Assembly: GCA_022749755.1 (NCBI GenBank) | Contig: CM040442.1 | Span: forward strand, 7,848,457-7,912,456 | Source: Azadirachta indica | Lineage: Eukaryota > Streptophyta > Magnoliopsida > Sapindales > Meliaceae | Length of the DNA: 64,000 bases | Direction: 5' to 3' | Shown: in pieces, positions 22,630 to 34,368 of the stretch | Position numbering within the stretch: position 1 is the stretch's first letter | Layout: the number at the start of each line of letters is the position of its first letter | The notes under the pieces: model-generated | Seen by the model: the letters and a program-made list of their open reading frames with translations, nothing else | Database searches by the model: none | What the model was told of the DNA's origin: nothing | Translations under genes and position numbers: made by a program

Positions 22630-23239
22630 ATTCAATTAATAAAAAAAGGTAAGCGGAGCTTTAGGTATGGTTATCAGTGATCACCTAAAAGTATTATTAT
22701 AAATGTAGTATTGATTGAATTATTAAAAAAGAAAGACTTGCTTTTGTTGACGTCAATATATAAAAATATTTTTTTTCTCCAAATTATTTGCTTTATAGTT
22801 TCAAATTCAATCCTCGTGCTACAACTTTGAAAAAAAAATCAGATGAAACGAAAATATATTAGAAAATGAAAAAAAAATAATATACTTTTGAAAACCCGCA
22901 AACGCATTGAAACACCAAATAAAATTTTTGGACTAATTGAAGATGTTTGAAACTTAAATCTTATTCGCACTAAATTAGTGAAAGATTTGATTTACTTTTT
23001 CTGAATTTTTTTTAAAAATTTAAGAAAATTAAAACTAACTAAAAATATTATATTCTTGATTAAAATATTTTAAAGGTTAACAAGATTATTCAATGAATAC
23101 ATCCCACTTAATTCTTAAAATTTCTTGCTGTTCCAAAATAATCAAAATATTAATTTGGATCTAAAATTTTACACCATGAAGATTAGAAGAAAACAAAAAC
23201 CGTATTTTCCAAAGTTATTTTTATATTCAATTTCAAAAA
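22630..23239. repeat. Upstream module of ankyrin copy B
   Basis: Non-coding sequence repeated near 30500-31070 followed by 32170-32500, near 36320 followed by 37060-38090, and in part at 28240-28480 and (inverted) 4691-4960. Common phrases include GACTTGCTTTTGTTGA, AACGCATTGAAA and TTAATTCTTAAA. It marks the repeating unit of the plus-strand ankyrin array. Confidence 0.6.
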
Positions 23240-23248
23240 ATAAATTAA

Positions 23249-23990
23249 GGATAAACAACATCTTAGTCCCTAAAATTTGGCCAATTTACAACCTAATTAG
23301 CTCCACCGACTTAAAAAATACTCAAAAAAACCTTAATGTATTAGTTTGTAATGTTTGGTTGAATGGAAAAGTGAACAAAATGGTTAATTTATATTATGTA
23401 ATAATAAAGACTGATATATTATGAAGTGGCAGCCAACTCATTGATATATATTAATGTCATTGTTGATACATCATGATATTTGCCATTTTTGCTGCTGTTT
23501 ATCGTCAGTTACTGCCCTAATTGTCATCCATTTGAATCACCATGAATATTATTTAAATTTTTTGTTCAACATTTTATACAATTGGTACAACTATCATTGC
23601 CGTTTGAGTAATCATTTGTCATAAATTTGAAGTCGAATTTTTCGACACCCAAAAATTTAACTCCATATCTATATTAAACAGTTGCACAATGATAATTATA
23701 ATAGTATTATTGTGTATAGCATTCAACAAAAATTTTAACGATAACTATCATTACCGAAACGAATAATATTAAACGGTGATTAATGGCAGTTGATGGTGTT
23801 GATAGTAAGAGTCAACAACTATTTAAATGTAAGTGTACAATTTTAAATTCAAATATAATGATATAGAAAATATTGTCCATGTCAGACAACCACATAGAAA
23901 ATATTGGAACTCTTTTAAATATTTTTAAAAATTAGTAAGACTAATCTAGTTAATTAACCAAACTTTTAAGGACCAAGATGTCCTTTACCC
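23249..23990. mobile_element. MITE with perfect 9-bp target repeat (MITE-2)
   Basis: A 742-bp element with ends GGATAAACAACATCTTAGTC and GGGTAAAGGACATCTTGGTC (right end complemented), inverted over ~35 bp, and flanked by ATAAATTAA at 23240-23248 and 23991-23999. The terminal sequence is close to MITE-1 (GGGTAAAGAACATCTAAG), so the two share a family. The ORF at 23125-23424 overlaps the left end and is not a gene. Confidence 0.8.
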
Positions 23991-23999
23991 ATAAATTAA

Positions 24000-24609
24000 A
24001 TTAAAGCTAATTGTATATTTCCAAAATTTTATCATCTTATTTTAATTTAAAATATAAGAAGGTAGGTACGTAGGAAGATTGGTGAAACATACTTTAATGT
24101 TATTAATGTAATTTATGTATCCAAGACTTTTAAAAAACATCGAGAAATAAAAAATGTAGGATAAGTTGGTGACAAAACAAAAGGAAAAGACGATGCATCT
24201 TCTTTATCATGTTTACTATTTTATTCATGCTTTTTCCTATTTCTGTAAACCTTTTGCAAGTAGAAAATGATAAATGTTATATCTAAGAGAACTAAAAGAC
24301 AATTAATTAGCTAAATACAACTTTATGTTAGTTAAAGACTAGACTATTTGTACTCAATTATTTTCTGTTGTTGAGGTCAATAATAGTATATTTTCTTCTT
24401 ATTCACCTAATTAATTTGAGATTTTCAGTACTCATAGAACATGAGAACACAGAGGTTGAGAGTAGAAAGACAAGTAAGTGAAAATACATTTGTCAGGATG
24501 TTTCCCATTTTAATGTAAAAAGTTAACGATATGCTGTCATTTTAGCTTCTTGTGGCCGTATTAAATTTAACAAATAAAAAAAAATTAAACTAACAGCTCT
24601 GTATCATAG
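24000..24609. other. Truncated 5' flank of ankyrin copy B
   Basis: 24206-24340 matches the upstream sequence of copy D (CATGTTTACTATTT...ATTCATGCTTTTTC; 38115-38230). 24420-24478 matches the proximal promoter of copies A and D, up to GAAAGACAAGTAAGTG. The remainder of the promoter, exon 1 and most of intron 1 are absent, and the sequence rejoins intron 1 a few bases before exon 2 (TAACAGCT...ATAG at 24590-24609). Confidence 0.6.
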
Positions 24610-24641
24610 ATGTGATCAGGAAATTTACAGAGGAGAACAGA

Positions 24642-25557
24642 ATGAACGGTGAGGATCTTGTTCGTTACAGCCCACTAGTCTTAGCTTTTACTGACAGATA
24701 TTATGAAAAAGTTGAAGACTTCATAAGCCAAAATCCCGATGCCCTAACCGCCATCATCGCAGAAGCTTCTCGAAGTTTTTTCCACATTATGGCTAGGTCA
24801 AATCAAGATGGCGCCATTCGGCTCTTGAATGATTATCTAACAAGGGTCCCTCCAGCATTCCTAGAACAAAAAGATAATTTTGGCTGGACGGCTCTAACCA
24901 TCGCAGCAGCAATGAACAGTACAAGAGCGGCAAAACTGTTGGTGGAATTTAACGAAAATTTGCTAAAAATTAAGGACGGTCAAAATTTGCTTCCACTTCA
25001 CACCGCAGCGATGCGTGGCCACAGGGAAACAGTTAATTATCTTCTATCAGTGACTCCAGTACTGGAGGACTCAAACGGGTATTCAAATCCTTTTGCCGGC
25101 TCTAGTGGTCTTTTACTGGTGAAAGTCCTGATTGAAAATAATTTAGATGGTTAGTTCAATTTGAATAACAATATTAATCTTTATATATATATATATATAT
25201 ATATATGCATAAATGAATTACATTATTCTAATTTTGCCGCTGCTTCATGCACAGATATAGCTTTTGATATATTGAAGCGCCATCCAGAGTTGTATACTGA
25301 TATTTCGTCTAGAAAAGAGATTTTAGAAACGCTGGCTACTAAACCTAAGGGTTTTGCGAGTGGGAGTCGGCTTGGATATTGGAAACGCTTAATCTATCAC
25401 TGTTAGCGCCAACAATGTTATTTCCTTTCAATATTTTAAGAGATCATCTACATTAATTACCACCCAATACATGCATTCTGATATACATCTGTTATATATA
25501 CCTAAATCTCTCTATTAAGAATTACATGTTTTACGTATACGTATACAAGCACACAAC

Positions 25558-25592
<35 letters not shown>

Positions 25593-27181
25593 TCAGTTCT
25601 ACTTTTTATCTCTACAGACATTCCTGTGCAGAAAGAAGACTTTGATGATTCCCCTCGAGCCCAAAATAATGATTTACCTCCCCATGGAGACACAGAGAAT
25701 CCCATTCAGAGATCACAAAGCTACTCAACATTATCCTCACCTTTCAGATTTCTTCACATATTATCTTCTACTTTTGGTTCGTATATAGATTTCTTGTTTA
25801 ATTAGACATATCTAAAAATATCTGTTGCTATGCTTTAAATCTCAGGTGATCATCTGCTAACTCTCATGATTCTGAAATTAAGGTTTTGTTTAAAATTACA
25901 GGTGCACGGAACCAAAAATTGCGTATTATGCTTTGGAATGTCCTGCTGTATCTAGGTAAGCACGCGTTGACAATGCCCTTTCTCTTAAGTTGAGTTTTTC
26001 CAAGGAATCTTCTTTTATTAATTGATAAATTGAATTAACGACAGCTCCAAGCGTCCGAGGCATACGTGATACAAAGTTAATGCACATGAAAACAATTGAA
26101 ATAGTCAGAATGATGTGCAATTTTGCTTGGAGCTTCGAAGAAGCTTCGTTGGCGTTAAAAATGCCGATCCTCACTGCTGCAAAATTGAGGATTCCTGAGA
26201 TTGTGAAAGAAATTTTGTTGGCCTATTCCTATTCACTTTCTTTAGTTGACAAACATGGAAATAACGCACTTATGCTTGCAGTTATACACCGCCAGGAAAA
26301 CATTTTTAAGCTCGTAAGTCAAAGTGGTGGAAAAAAACTATTCTATGTTCCTCAAGAAAACAAAGATGGTAATAACATCTTGCATTTGGCGGCAACGTTG
26401 GCACCTGCAAGAGAAGTCCCTGGTGCAGCATTGCAGATGCAGCGGGAGTTGCAATGGTTCCAGGTGATACAAATAAAATATGTTGTTCCAGCGTTATTAG
26501 GTTCCATTTTCGTTCTCGCATGTAGATTACACTCAGATGTTCCTAGCTAATCCTATTTTTCTGCAGCCTGTGGAGAATTATGTGCTACCAACCGTTTATG
26601 AAGAGTGCAATAAAGACGAAAAAACTCCTAGAGAGTTGTTTAGTGAAGAACACGAGAAATTAATTGAGAAAGGTGAAAAATGGATGAAGGATAATGCTTC
26701 ATCGTGCGCACTAGTAGCTTCTCTCATAATCACAGTAGTGTTTGCCTCAACTTTCGCTCTACCTGGTGGCAATAACGCTGATGGGATCCCCAATTTTTTG
26801 CATAAATTATCTTTCATAATGTTTGTGATATCATACGCGCTTTCACTCTTTTCTTCAACCACTTCCTTGTTGATGTTCTTGGGCATCCTCACGTCACGTT
26901 ACTCGGAAGAAGATTTCATGGTTTTCTTGCCAACGAAGTTAATTGTCGGCCTTATCACTCTGTTCATTTCTATTGCAAGCATGACGGTAGCATTTGGTAC
27001 AACAATTTACATAGTTCTTTCAGAAGCGTGGGAATGGCTTTTCATTCCAGTTGCTCTAATCGGCTGTATCCCAGTGACCTTATTTGCAAGGCTGCAGTTT
27101 CCTCTCTTGCTTCAAATATACTCATCCACTTTTGCACCAACTATTTTTCAACCACTAAAGAGTCGTGTTTTCTATATCTGA
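24642..27181 (+). CDS. Ankyrin-PGG membrane protein, copy B, exon 1 missing
   Basis: Six exons with intact frames and consensus splice sites: 24610-25149, 25255-25401, 25618-25776, 25902-25955, 26045-26463 and 26567-27181. They correspond one to one with exons 2-7 of copy D. Using the first in-frame ATG in exon 2 (24642) the product is 633 aa. Ankyrin repeats lie in exons 2 and 6, and the last exon encodes WMKDNASSCALVASLIIT, the PGG motif and three further membrane segments. Proteins of this build (ACD6, ITN1) sit in the plasma membrane or ER and act in defence or stress signalling. Exon 1 and the proximal promoter seem deleted, so expression needs a substitute promoter. It may be a 5'-truncated pseudogene despite the clean frames. 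Confidence 0.7.
25183..25207. repeat. (TA)n microsatellite in intron of copy B
   Basis: An alternating TA run in the intron before exon 3. Copy D has one at the same place (39661-39684), so the site predates their duplication while the lengths may differ. Confidence 0.8.
25550..25592. repeat. Compound (CA)n(TA)n microsatellite in copy B
   Basis: A CACA run followed by a TATA run in the intron before exon 4. The matching intron of copy D has only a short ACAACCACATATAT at this position, so the expansion is specific to copy B. Confidence 0.8.
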
Positions 27182-27448
27182 TGCACTCTTATGTGTTTGA
27201 TGCTTAATTTTCTTGTAAGCCCTTGTTTGAATTATTCTACTGTATTAATTAGTTTTTGTGTATTAAAACATATATAGAGCCCATCAGAATGTGAGCTAAT
27301 ATGGGTTCTAGTTCTTCCAATTTCCACTTGATTGCTCATTCCTCTTTATGAGATTTGTTTGAAGTTCCTAATTCATGATGCTGCTGGGCTTCCTAGTTTT
27401 CGTATTTTTGATTGCTAAGTTTTTCTTCGATAGTTTATTAACAATTAT

Positions 27449-27917
27449 TTGTGTTAAGTCATGTTATCTTTTACTTCTCTCCTGAGTAGTTTTTTTTTCC
27501 TTATTTTCCAATAAAGTTGCTTTCTTCCTTTTTTATCAATTCCTCTTTTCTAATAATTATTTGTTAATTATTTGTGTTAAGTTCCGTTATCTTTTACTTC
27601 TCTTCTGAGTAGTTTTTTTTTTTTCTTATTTACTAATAAAGTTGCTTTCTTCTTTTCTTATCAATTCTTTTTTTCTAATAATTATTTGTGTTAATTATTT
27701 GTGTTAAGTCACGTTATCTTTTACGTCTCTCTTGAATAGTTTTTTTTCTTATTTTCTAATAAAGTTGCTTTCTTCTTTTCTTATCAATTCCTTTTTTCTA
27801 ATAATTATTTGTGTTAATTATTTGTGTTAAATCACGTTATCTTTTACTTCTCTCCTGAATAGTTTTTTTTTTCTTATTTTCTAATAAAGTTGCTTTCTTT
27901 CTTTGTTATCAATTCCT
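27449..27917. repeat. Minisatellite, four ~123-bp units
   Basis: Four head-to-tail copies beginning near 27451, 27574, 27699 and 27821. Each carries GTGTTAA, GTTATCTTTTAC, a T-run, CTAATAAAGTTGCTTTCTT and TATCAATTC. The matching place downstream of copies A (5290-5400, inverted) and D (~41930-42030) has a single unit. Each unit contains an AATAAAG hexamer that could serve as a polyadenylation signal. Confidence 0.85.
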
Positions 27918-28772
27918 CTTTTTTATTTTTCAAATAAAAAAAATATATTGTCTATTTGATTTGTAAATAGACAATGTTCTTAGATTCTTTAAATATATAA
28001 CAGGCAATCTTAAGTCTATGAATAATTAAACTTGTATGTTTTAAATTCTCTGTTTATGCCAGCTTTAAATTCTCTGTTTATACCAGCTTAATATTAAGGT
28101 GATATTATCATATCATTTTGTCTTTTCTAAATTGCAACATTTGAAGTTAAATATTTATATTAAAAACAAAATATGTTTAACTAATTAACTGATTAGGAAC
28201 TTTTACCAATATAGTTGTATAGATCCAAGAAAGACAATGCAGATAAGAGTCGCCGATTGATTACACCATCTATTAATCTAATTAAATTAATAGAAAAGAG
28301 TTAGTGGAGATCCATTTAGGCATTAAATTCATTAAGAGTACAATTATTAGTGACTTTAAAGTATTATTATATATATGATACTGCTTATTGAATTATTAAA
28401 AAAGACTTGCTTCGGTTAAGGTCAATAAAAATATTTTTATTCTTCTATTATTTACTGTATAGTTTCAAACTTTGCAGTCCTCGCACTACTAACTCTGTAA
28501 AAAAATAAAAAAGAAAAATCTAGACTGAAAGGGAAACAAAAGAAAGCAAAAAACTAAAAGAGCAATATGCTTTTAAAAAACTACTGCTAATGCATCGAAT
28601 AAAATTAATATTTGATATTAGGCGTTGTAGTAATTAATAAAATTGTTTGAAGCAAGTTAAAAGGTTCGGGTTTTAAATTTTACTTGTATTAAATTGAAAT
28701 TGGGGAGAGGTTTGATTTATTCTTCATAATATTTAAAAAAGCAAAGAAATTCATAAGATTAACTAATTAAAG
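27918..28772. other. 3' flank of ankyrin copy B, duplicated
   Basis: 27940-28480 is the inverted counterpart of 4691-5260 by copy A. It contains the AGACAATGTTCTTAGATT phrase also found at ~42085 by copy D, and the repeated module described at 22630. No gene was seen. Confidence 0.55.
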
Positions 28773-29470
28773 TTATGCTACATATGTCAATGAAACCAAA
28801 GTCCCAGCATAGGATGGGCGGAACAAAAGACAAGCAATCCCAACTATAGAAAATTGGCAGAAACGGCTACATAAGATTTCAATCTCCAGCAACAAGTTAA
28901 AAGAAGAGTAGCCTGCAATAACAGAAACTGCACCAGGAACAAAATCCAACAGCAGCAACAGCAGCCCGGCAGCCAGCAATAACAAGTAAATTAAGCAAAC
29001 AGTCCATCGAAGAGCATCCCAGAAAGCTAGTTCACAAAAGAAAATTGAGAGAGGAGCAAGAGAAAGCCCCTGATTATTAGCTAATTTATACGCTACTGTG
29101 TTATCCCCCTTAAAGACGTGAAAATACAAAGCTCACCCAGTCGAGATGTTGTTTACAGTTGTACCATCAATTCAGAAAATTGCCATGGGGGAAGAAAAAT
29201 TGAACAGGTTAAGCTCCAACAACTGCTAAGGAGTCGCTCTCAATCCAAACTTCCAGGCTTCTTCGGCGGAAATAATAACTGCCGTGAATTCAGAATAAAA
29301 GGAGGAACAATAATGTCCGATAAAGATCGTATATCAGGCACAAAATTCACCCAAGTTCTGCGACAAACACCTACTCCAGGATACCTCTTAGATAAGCCGT
29401 CTGTATTCACTTTACTCCATTAGCCCAAGGCAGAGACTAATAAACGGCAAGCACCAAGGGAACCTTGCCA
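28773..29470 (-). mobile_element. LINE RNase H fragment (older copy)
   Basis: Read on the minus strand, the start near 29470-29400 gives WxNGVKVNTDG, the first strand of the RVT_3 RNase H of plant LINEs. Further on, in shifted frames, are EFTAVIISAEEAW and FHVFKGDNTVAYKLAN. Stops and shifts break the domain. The last ~300 bases are a TGCTG-rich tail. The fragment at 42104-42330 matches its second half and lies at the same place relative to ankyrin copy D, so insertion predates duplication. Confidence 0.7.
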
Positions 29471-29960
29471 AGCCTAAGTCGATGGATCAAAGTAGACAAG
29501 AATAAAGATTGAAGAAACCTAAGTCGATCGGTGCTGAAGCAGCTTAGAGAAGAAGGTCAATGAATTGTCCCCGAAACAAATATTTTAATTATTAAATTAA
29601 TGTGGCAGAGTTTATTTGTATTGTAAACTAATATTGTTTCTGAGTTCATATTCATTCATTGATTTCGTAATTGCTATCGTACATCTCATGTATATAATTC
29701 ATTTCCTGTTCTTTATACCATGCATGGGTTATGTATTTTCATTACTTCAAATTAAGTACACAATAAATAAACTTATGGGTGTTGAATTTTGCATTTTTAG
29801 ATGCAGAAGAGAAGGAGCAAGTGAGACCTAGCTAAATAAACAGAGACATTATTGACATAGTTTTTGAAAAGTTTTATTTCATATTACATACTCCTTACCA
29901 TAAGTCATTGATAAATCGAACATATAACTCTTTGGAGTCATGTATGATAAGAATTACAGT
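29471..29960 (+). repeat. MVKIKII-family 3' flank without the gene
   Basis: ~29520-29960 matches the sequence downstream of the intact family gene (52180-52640): GAAGAAGGTCAATGA, TTGTCC.CGAAACAAATATTT, ATTCATATTCATTCAT, GCATGGGTTAT and AGAAGGA.CAAG.GAGACCTA. The coding body is gone and the LINE fragment abuts it. This marks a deleted family copy between ankyrin copies B and D. ORF 29616-29831 is a chance frame. Confidence 0.65.
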
Positions 29961-32134
29961 TATGATTATCTCAAAATTAAAATAATCAGAAAGAATCAAC
30001 TCAAAATTCGTTAACTGAATTAATTGATAGAGGAATATGAGCATAACCAAAAATCAGATCTGTCCTAATCCATCATGTATATATAAAACACGTAACAATA
30101 TTATATATAGGATAATTCACTTAACGAATTTTGAGTTGATTTTTTTTAATATAATTTTTTATGTGTATTATTTATTTTTATATTAAAAAAAAAAAGGCCA
30201 TTTTATGTTTAAAGATAAAGATAAAGATAAAGATAATGATGATATATTTCTATTTTTTTAATTTTTATTTCAAAGTTACAAAGACCATTGTACCTTATTA
30301 AACACTAATAATAACAAAAGATTTTAATAGAAAGAGTTTTATTAACAAATATTTTTAACTCAACAGTGTACTGACATTCATTTTAAAAAACAATTCCAAG
30401 TATCGTTAACTTCTTAAAAAAAGACCATATCCATATCCATGCGAATACGTAAGTCTTGCCAATAGGTTATTACATCACCAATTAATAAATATAATTAAAT
30501 TAATGAAAAAAGTAAGTGAGCTTTAGCCATTAAATTAATTAAAAGTATGATTGTTAGTGACCAAAAAGCATTATATATTATAGGGATTTTTCTTAAAATA
30601 ACCAATTTTTTCCCATAAAATTTAATTTTGGTCACATTATAATAACTTGATCATTAATTTTTTTACCGCTCTCACAATATTTGGACCAAAATATCCTCGT
30701 GATTAACTTTTTATTTTCAATATTTTACCAACTCAAAAATAACTTTCAAGTAAAAAGAAATTTTTCTTCGTACACGAAAGTTAGAAAGTTTCTTTTAACT
30801 TGAAAGTGACGTTCAAATTTATAGAAAGTTAAATGTAAAAAGTTGGTCATGAGAGTATTTTGATTCAATTATTATGGATATAGTAAAAAATGAATAACTT
30901 TTTGAATAGTGGCCAAAACCGAATTTTAAAGGGAAAAACTAGTCATTTTGGGAAACTTCGTCCTATTATATGCATGCTAGTGTTGATTGAATCACTTAAA
31001 AAAGGCTTGCTTTTGTTGAGGTCAGTAAAAATATTTTTGTTCTCCTAATTATTTGTTTTATAGTTTCCCATGATTGAATTATATATAAAAACAGATACAC
31101 CAGCATGTTAAATGAATGATCATAATTCATATGATTGTTTAGGAGCTGCAACTACACGTAGTTGCTCGGACAACTAGCTTATCTTGTAATATAACTTATA
31201 GATAGTATAGATATAAAATAAAAAATGCAAAACAGAGCAAGAAATTAAACAATAAGAAGATTTCACGACCATCCATTGATAGCCTAGTTTACACCATTTT
31301 ATATACAAGAAAATTTTTATTGTTGCAAACTTGATAGTTTAGGATAGCTAAGGTGAATGCAATTACAATTATGATATATTATTCTTTATTAATCTTGGTT
31401 ATGATATGTTATTCTTTCCTGGTTCAATACAAGATGACTTCTTTTCTTTCCTCAGTGTTGAGTAATTTTGCAAAGTAATTGGTTTCTTTTAATATTACTA
31501 CAGTATTTATATTTCTTATTATTTAACATTTACGACTCTCTACGCACAAGCCCTCTATTGATATGTTATTCTTCTTGATTCAGTTATGATAAATTATTCT
31601 TTCTTGATTCAATGATCATATTTTTTTTTATTTGGTATAAGAAGATTACGTTTCTTTTTCTTCGTATTTTTCTTCAATATTAAGTGATTCTACAAAGTAA
31701 CTAATTACTTTCCTTTAATATTCTACAGAATAATGTTTTTCTTTATTATTTTAATTTTTTTTCCTTGTTATCTTTAACATTTACCACTGTCCGAGCACGA
31801 GCCTTCCATTGATTGCTCTTTCTTTTTTTCTTTCTTTCTTTCTTTGTTTCTTTCATTCTTTTATTGGTAACCTCTGAGAAAGAGAGAGAGAGATTATGTA
31901 TAAACGCTTTCTAAATTGGCTTGTGTTATTGCTTTATTCGTACTTGCAAGCTAAGGCAACATCTTGCAAAAGCAGATCGTCGATTCCATTTCTTTTTGTT
32001 TTAAGGCTAGCTACTGTTACCTATCCATCCCAGTTATATTGGATTACAATATTTAATTTCCTAATTAATATACATATCATAGTTGCTGTTTTATATTTTC
32101 CACTGTGTTATATTTTTAAATTCTATATATCATT

Positions 32135-32168
<34 letters not shown>

Positions 32169-33708
32169 CAGGGCTTCTTTGCGATAAAAATTAATCTCAA
32201 ATCAGATTGAAATTAAAGGAAAATATATTAGGAAGTGAAATAAAAGTAACATACTGTTGAAAAACTCCAAACGTATTGAAAAAAGTGATAAAATATTTTA
32301 AATATATAATTTAAGAAGTTAGAAATTCAAATCTTATTCACACTAATTTAGTGATATATTTTATTTATTTTTTATAATTTTTAAAAAAATTACTAACTAA
32401 TATTATTATATTCTAAACTAAATTTTTTAAAGTTTAACAGGATTATTTAATGAATACATCCCGGTTAATTCTTGAACCTTCTTGCTATTCCAAAACATTG
32501 AAAATATTAATCATGTTTACTATTTAATTCATGCTTTTTCTTGTTTCTGTGCACCTTTTTCAAATAGAAAATGATATATATTATACAAATTGGAGACAAC
32601 TAAAACATAATTAATCAGCCACATAAAACTTTGGATCCGTTTGGGAGTATTATCTTTATTTATAATAAATAGAGTATATATTTATATTTTCTTTTATCTA
32701 AAAATTTTTATGACCATTATATACTAAATCATTATCATGAAAGTAAAAGAAAAAAGAAGTTGAGAGAATTTTAGTATATAATTTTATCTAAATTTATTGT
32801 TAGTATTTCAATCTAAATAAATAATATTTTTATTTTAAAATTTTTTTAAAATAATAAAATAAAACAAACCTAAAAAAAAATTTAACATTTTAGTTTTAAA
32901 TATTTTAAAAAATTAGGGACTGAATTGTCAATAATAAAAAAAATGCTCTTTCTGTTATTTTGATTAATTTTAGGGATTAAAATAATTTTATTTTAACATG
33001 TCAAACTAACATAATTGAGTCAAGGATATTTTCTTTTTTTTTTAAATTTAAGAATATCTGATTTTTTTTTCAAAACTTAAGGGCATCTAGCATTTTCGAG
33101 AAACTTAGAAGTATTTACTTTTTTCTTTTTCCAAAACTTCGGGATATATTACAACATCCTCTTATTAAATATGAAACACGTAATATTGTTTAGAATTATT
33201 AGTTGCCTTTTAATTTAATTTGTATTAATCGTAATTATTTTTCAATTTAAAATTATCTTTTTCTACCTAGTTGAAAACTAGATTAGGATTAATAATTATA
33301 CAATTTTTAGAAACCAGTTAATTGATGTGAAAAAAACTTTGATTTAGTAAATTAAAAACCTTAACTCCAACATCAAATTAGGTCATCTTCAGTCGAAACA
33401 ATAATCAGCATTTATTAATGATGATTCTCATCTTAAATTAAAATTTCAATTGAATCTAACATACTGATCTCTCAGCACAATCCTTAATTAGGTCGTATAG
33501 AATAATTCATCTTCGCTTGGTTTCTCTATTACTAAGAATTTAAAATTTGTCTGAAAATGAAAAGTGCTTATCACCAAGAATTTGAAGTTTGTATGAAGAA
33601 GAAAAAATAGCAGGAGAGCTGAACTTTGTCTCTTCAAGTGCTTTTTCTTTAGCGTTAAGTGAAGAAACAGTACGTAGGAGAGAATACCGCTGTTTCCTAA
33701 TTTGGCTC
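29961..33708. other. Duplicated spacer with simple repeats
   Basis: No gene was supported. 30410-31070 and 32170-32600 are the repeated ankyrin-upstream module. (AAAGAT)4 lies at 30211-30234, a TTTC-rich run at 31818-31860 and (TA)n at about 32138-32166. 31896-32010 contains a relative of the short hydrophobic ORF at 9691-9810. 33150-33700 matches upstream DNA of the MVKIKII family (compare 50460-50800 inverted and 4430-4640). An ankyrin gene would be expected after this module but none is present. Confidence 0.5.
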
Positions 33709-34368
33709 TAGAAAATGACTTATAGGCCCTTAAGTTTGGTCTATTATATCGATTACTAGCAATTTTAAAAATACCTATTAAGATCCTATAAAGTATAAAG
33801 TAACTATTATACCACTATTTGATATTAGTTAGTTAAGAAAATTATTTATAAACTTCTAACTAAAAATAATTAATCAAATGATAATGACAGATATTACTTT
33901 ATAACATATTAATAATCAAATATTTAATAATTATAACTAAAATACAAATATTTATTTTATAATATATTAACAATTTAATATTTTATTTAGAAATAAATAA
34001 AATAAAATAAAAATAAATATCAATTTGTTAATAAAATATAAATCTATAAATAGAATATATCATAATATAATATTTATGATTATATTATAATTTAAATAAA
34101 ATATATTTATATAGCTAAAATATATTTAATAAAATAAAATATATTATTAATAAATATTCTATTATTAATGAGCTATGAAATAATATTCTTCTTTATTTTA
34201 TTAATATATATTAGATAAATTCTATTTTGTCAAGCTTTATATTATTACTATTATAAAGGATATAATCGTTACTTTTAATAAATTGAGATTTTAATGGATA
34301 TTTTTGAAATTATTGAAACTAATTAGTCCAAATAGACCAAATCTTAGGGTCCTATAATATCTTTTTCC
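33709..34368. mobile_element. MITE with ~110-bp inverted ends (MITE-4)
   Basis: A 660-bp AT-rich element. The left end TAGAAAATGACTTATAGG and right end GGAAAAAGATATTATAGG (complemented) continue as a similar pair for ~110 bp, both including TTTGGTCTATT. The flanking 9-mers ATTTGGCTC (33700-33708) and ATTTGACTA (34369-34377) agree at 7 of 9 positions. The interior is almost pure A/T. A shortened relative lies at 15834-16030. Confidence 0.65.

Noticed and set aside
23125..23424. 99-codon ORF
   Set aside because: It straddles the left border and target repeat of MITE-2 and has extreme A/T composition with no family features.
27449..27917. Regular repeats considered as a CRISPR-like array
   Set aside because: Units are contiguous ~123-bp tandem copies with no unique spacers, in a plant nuclear context.
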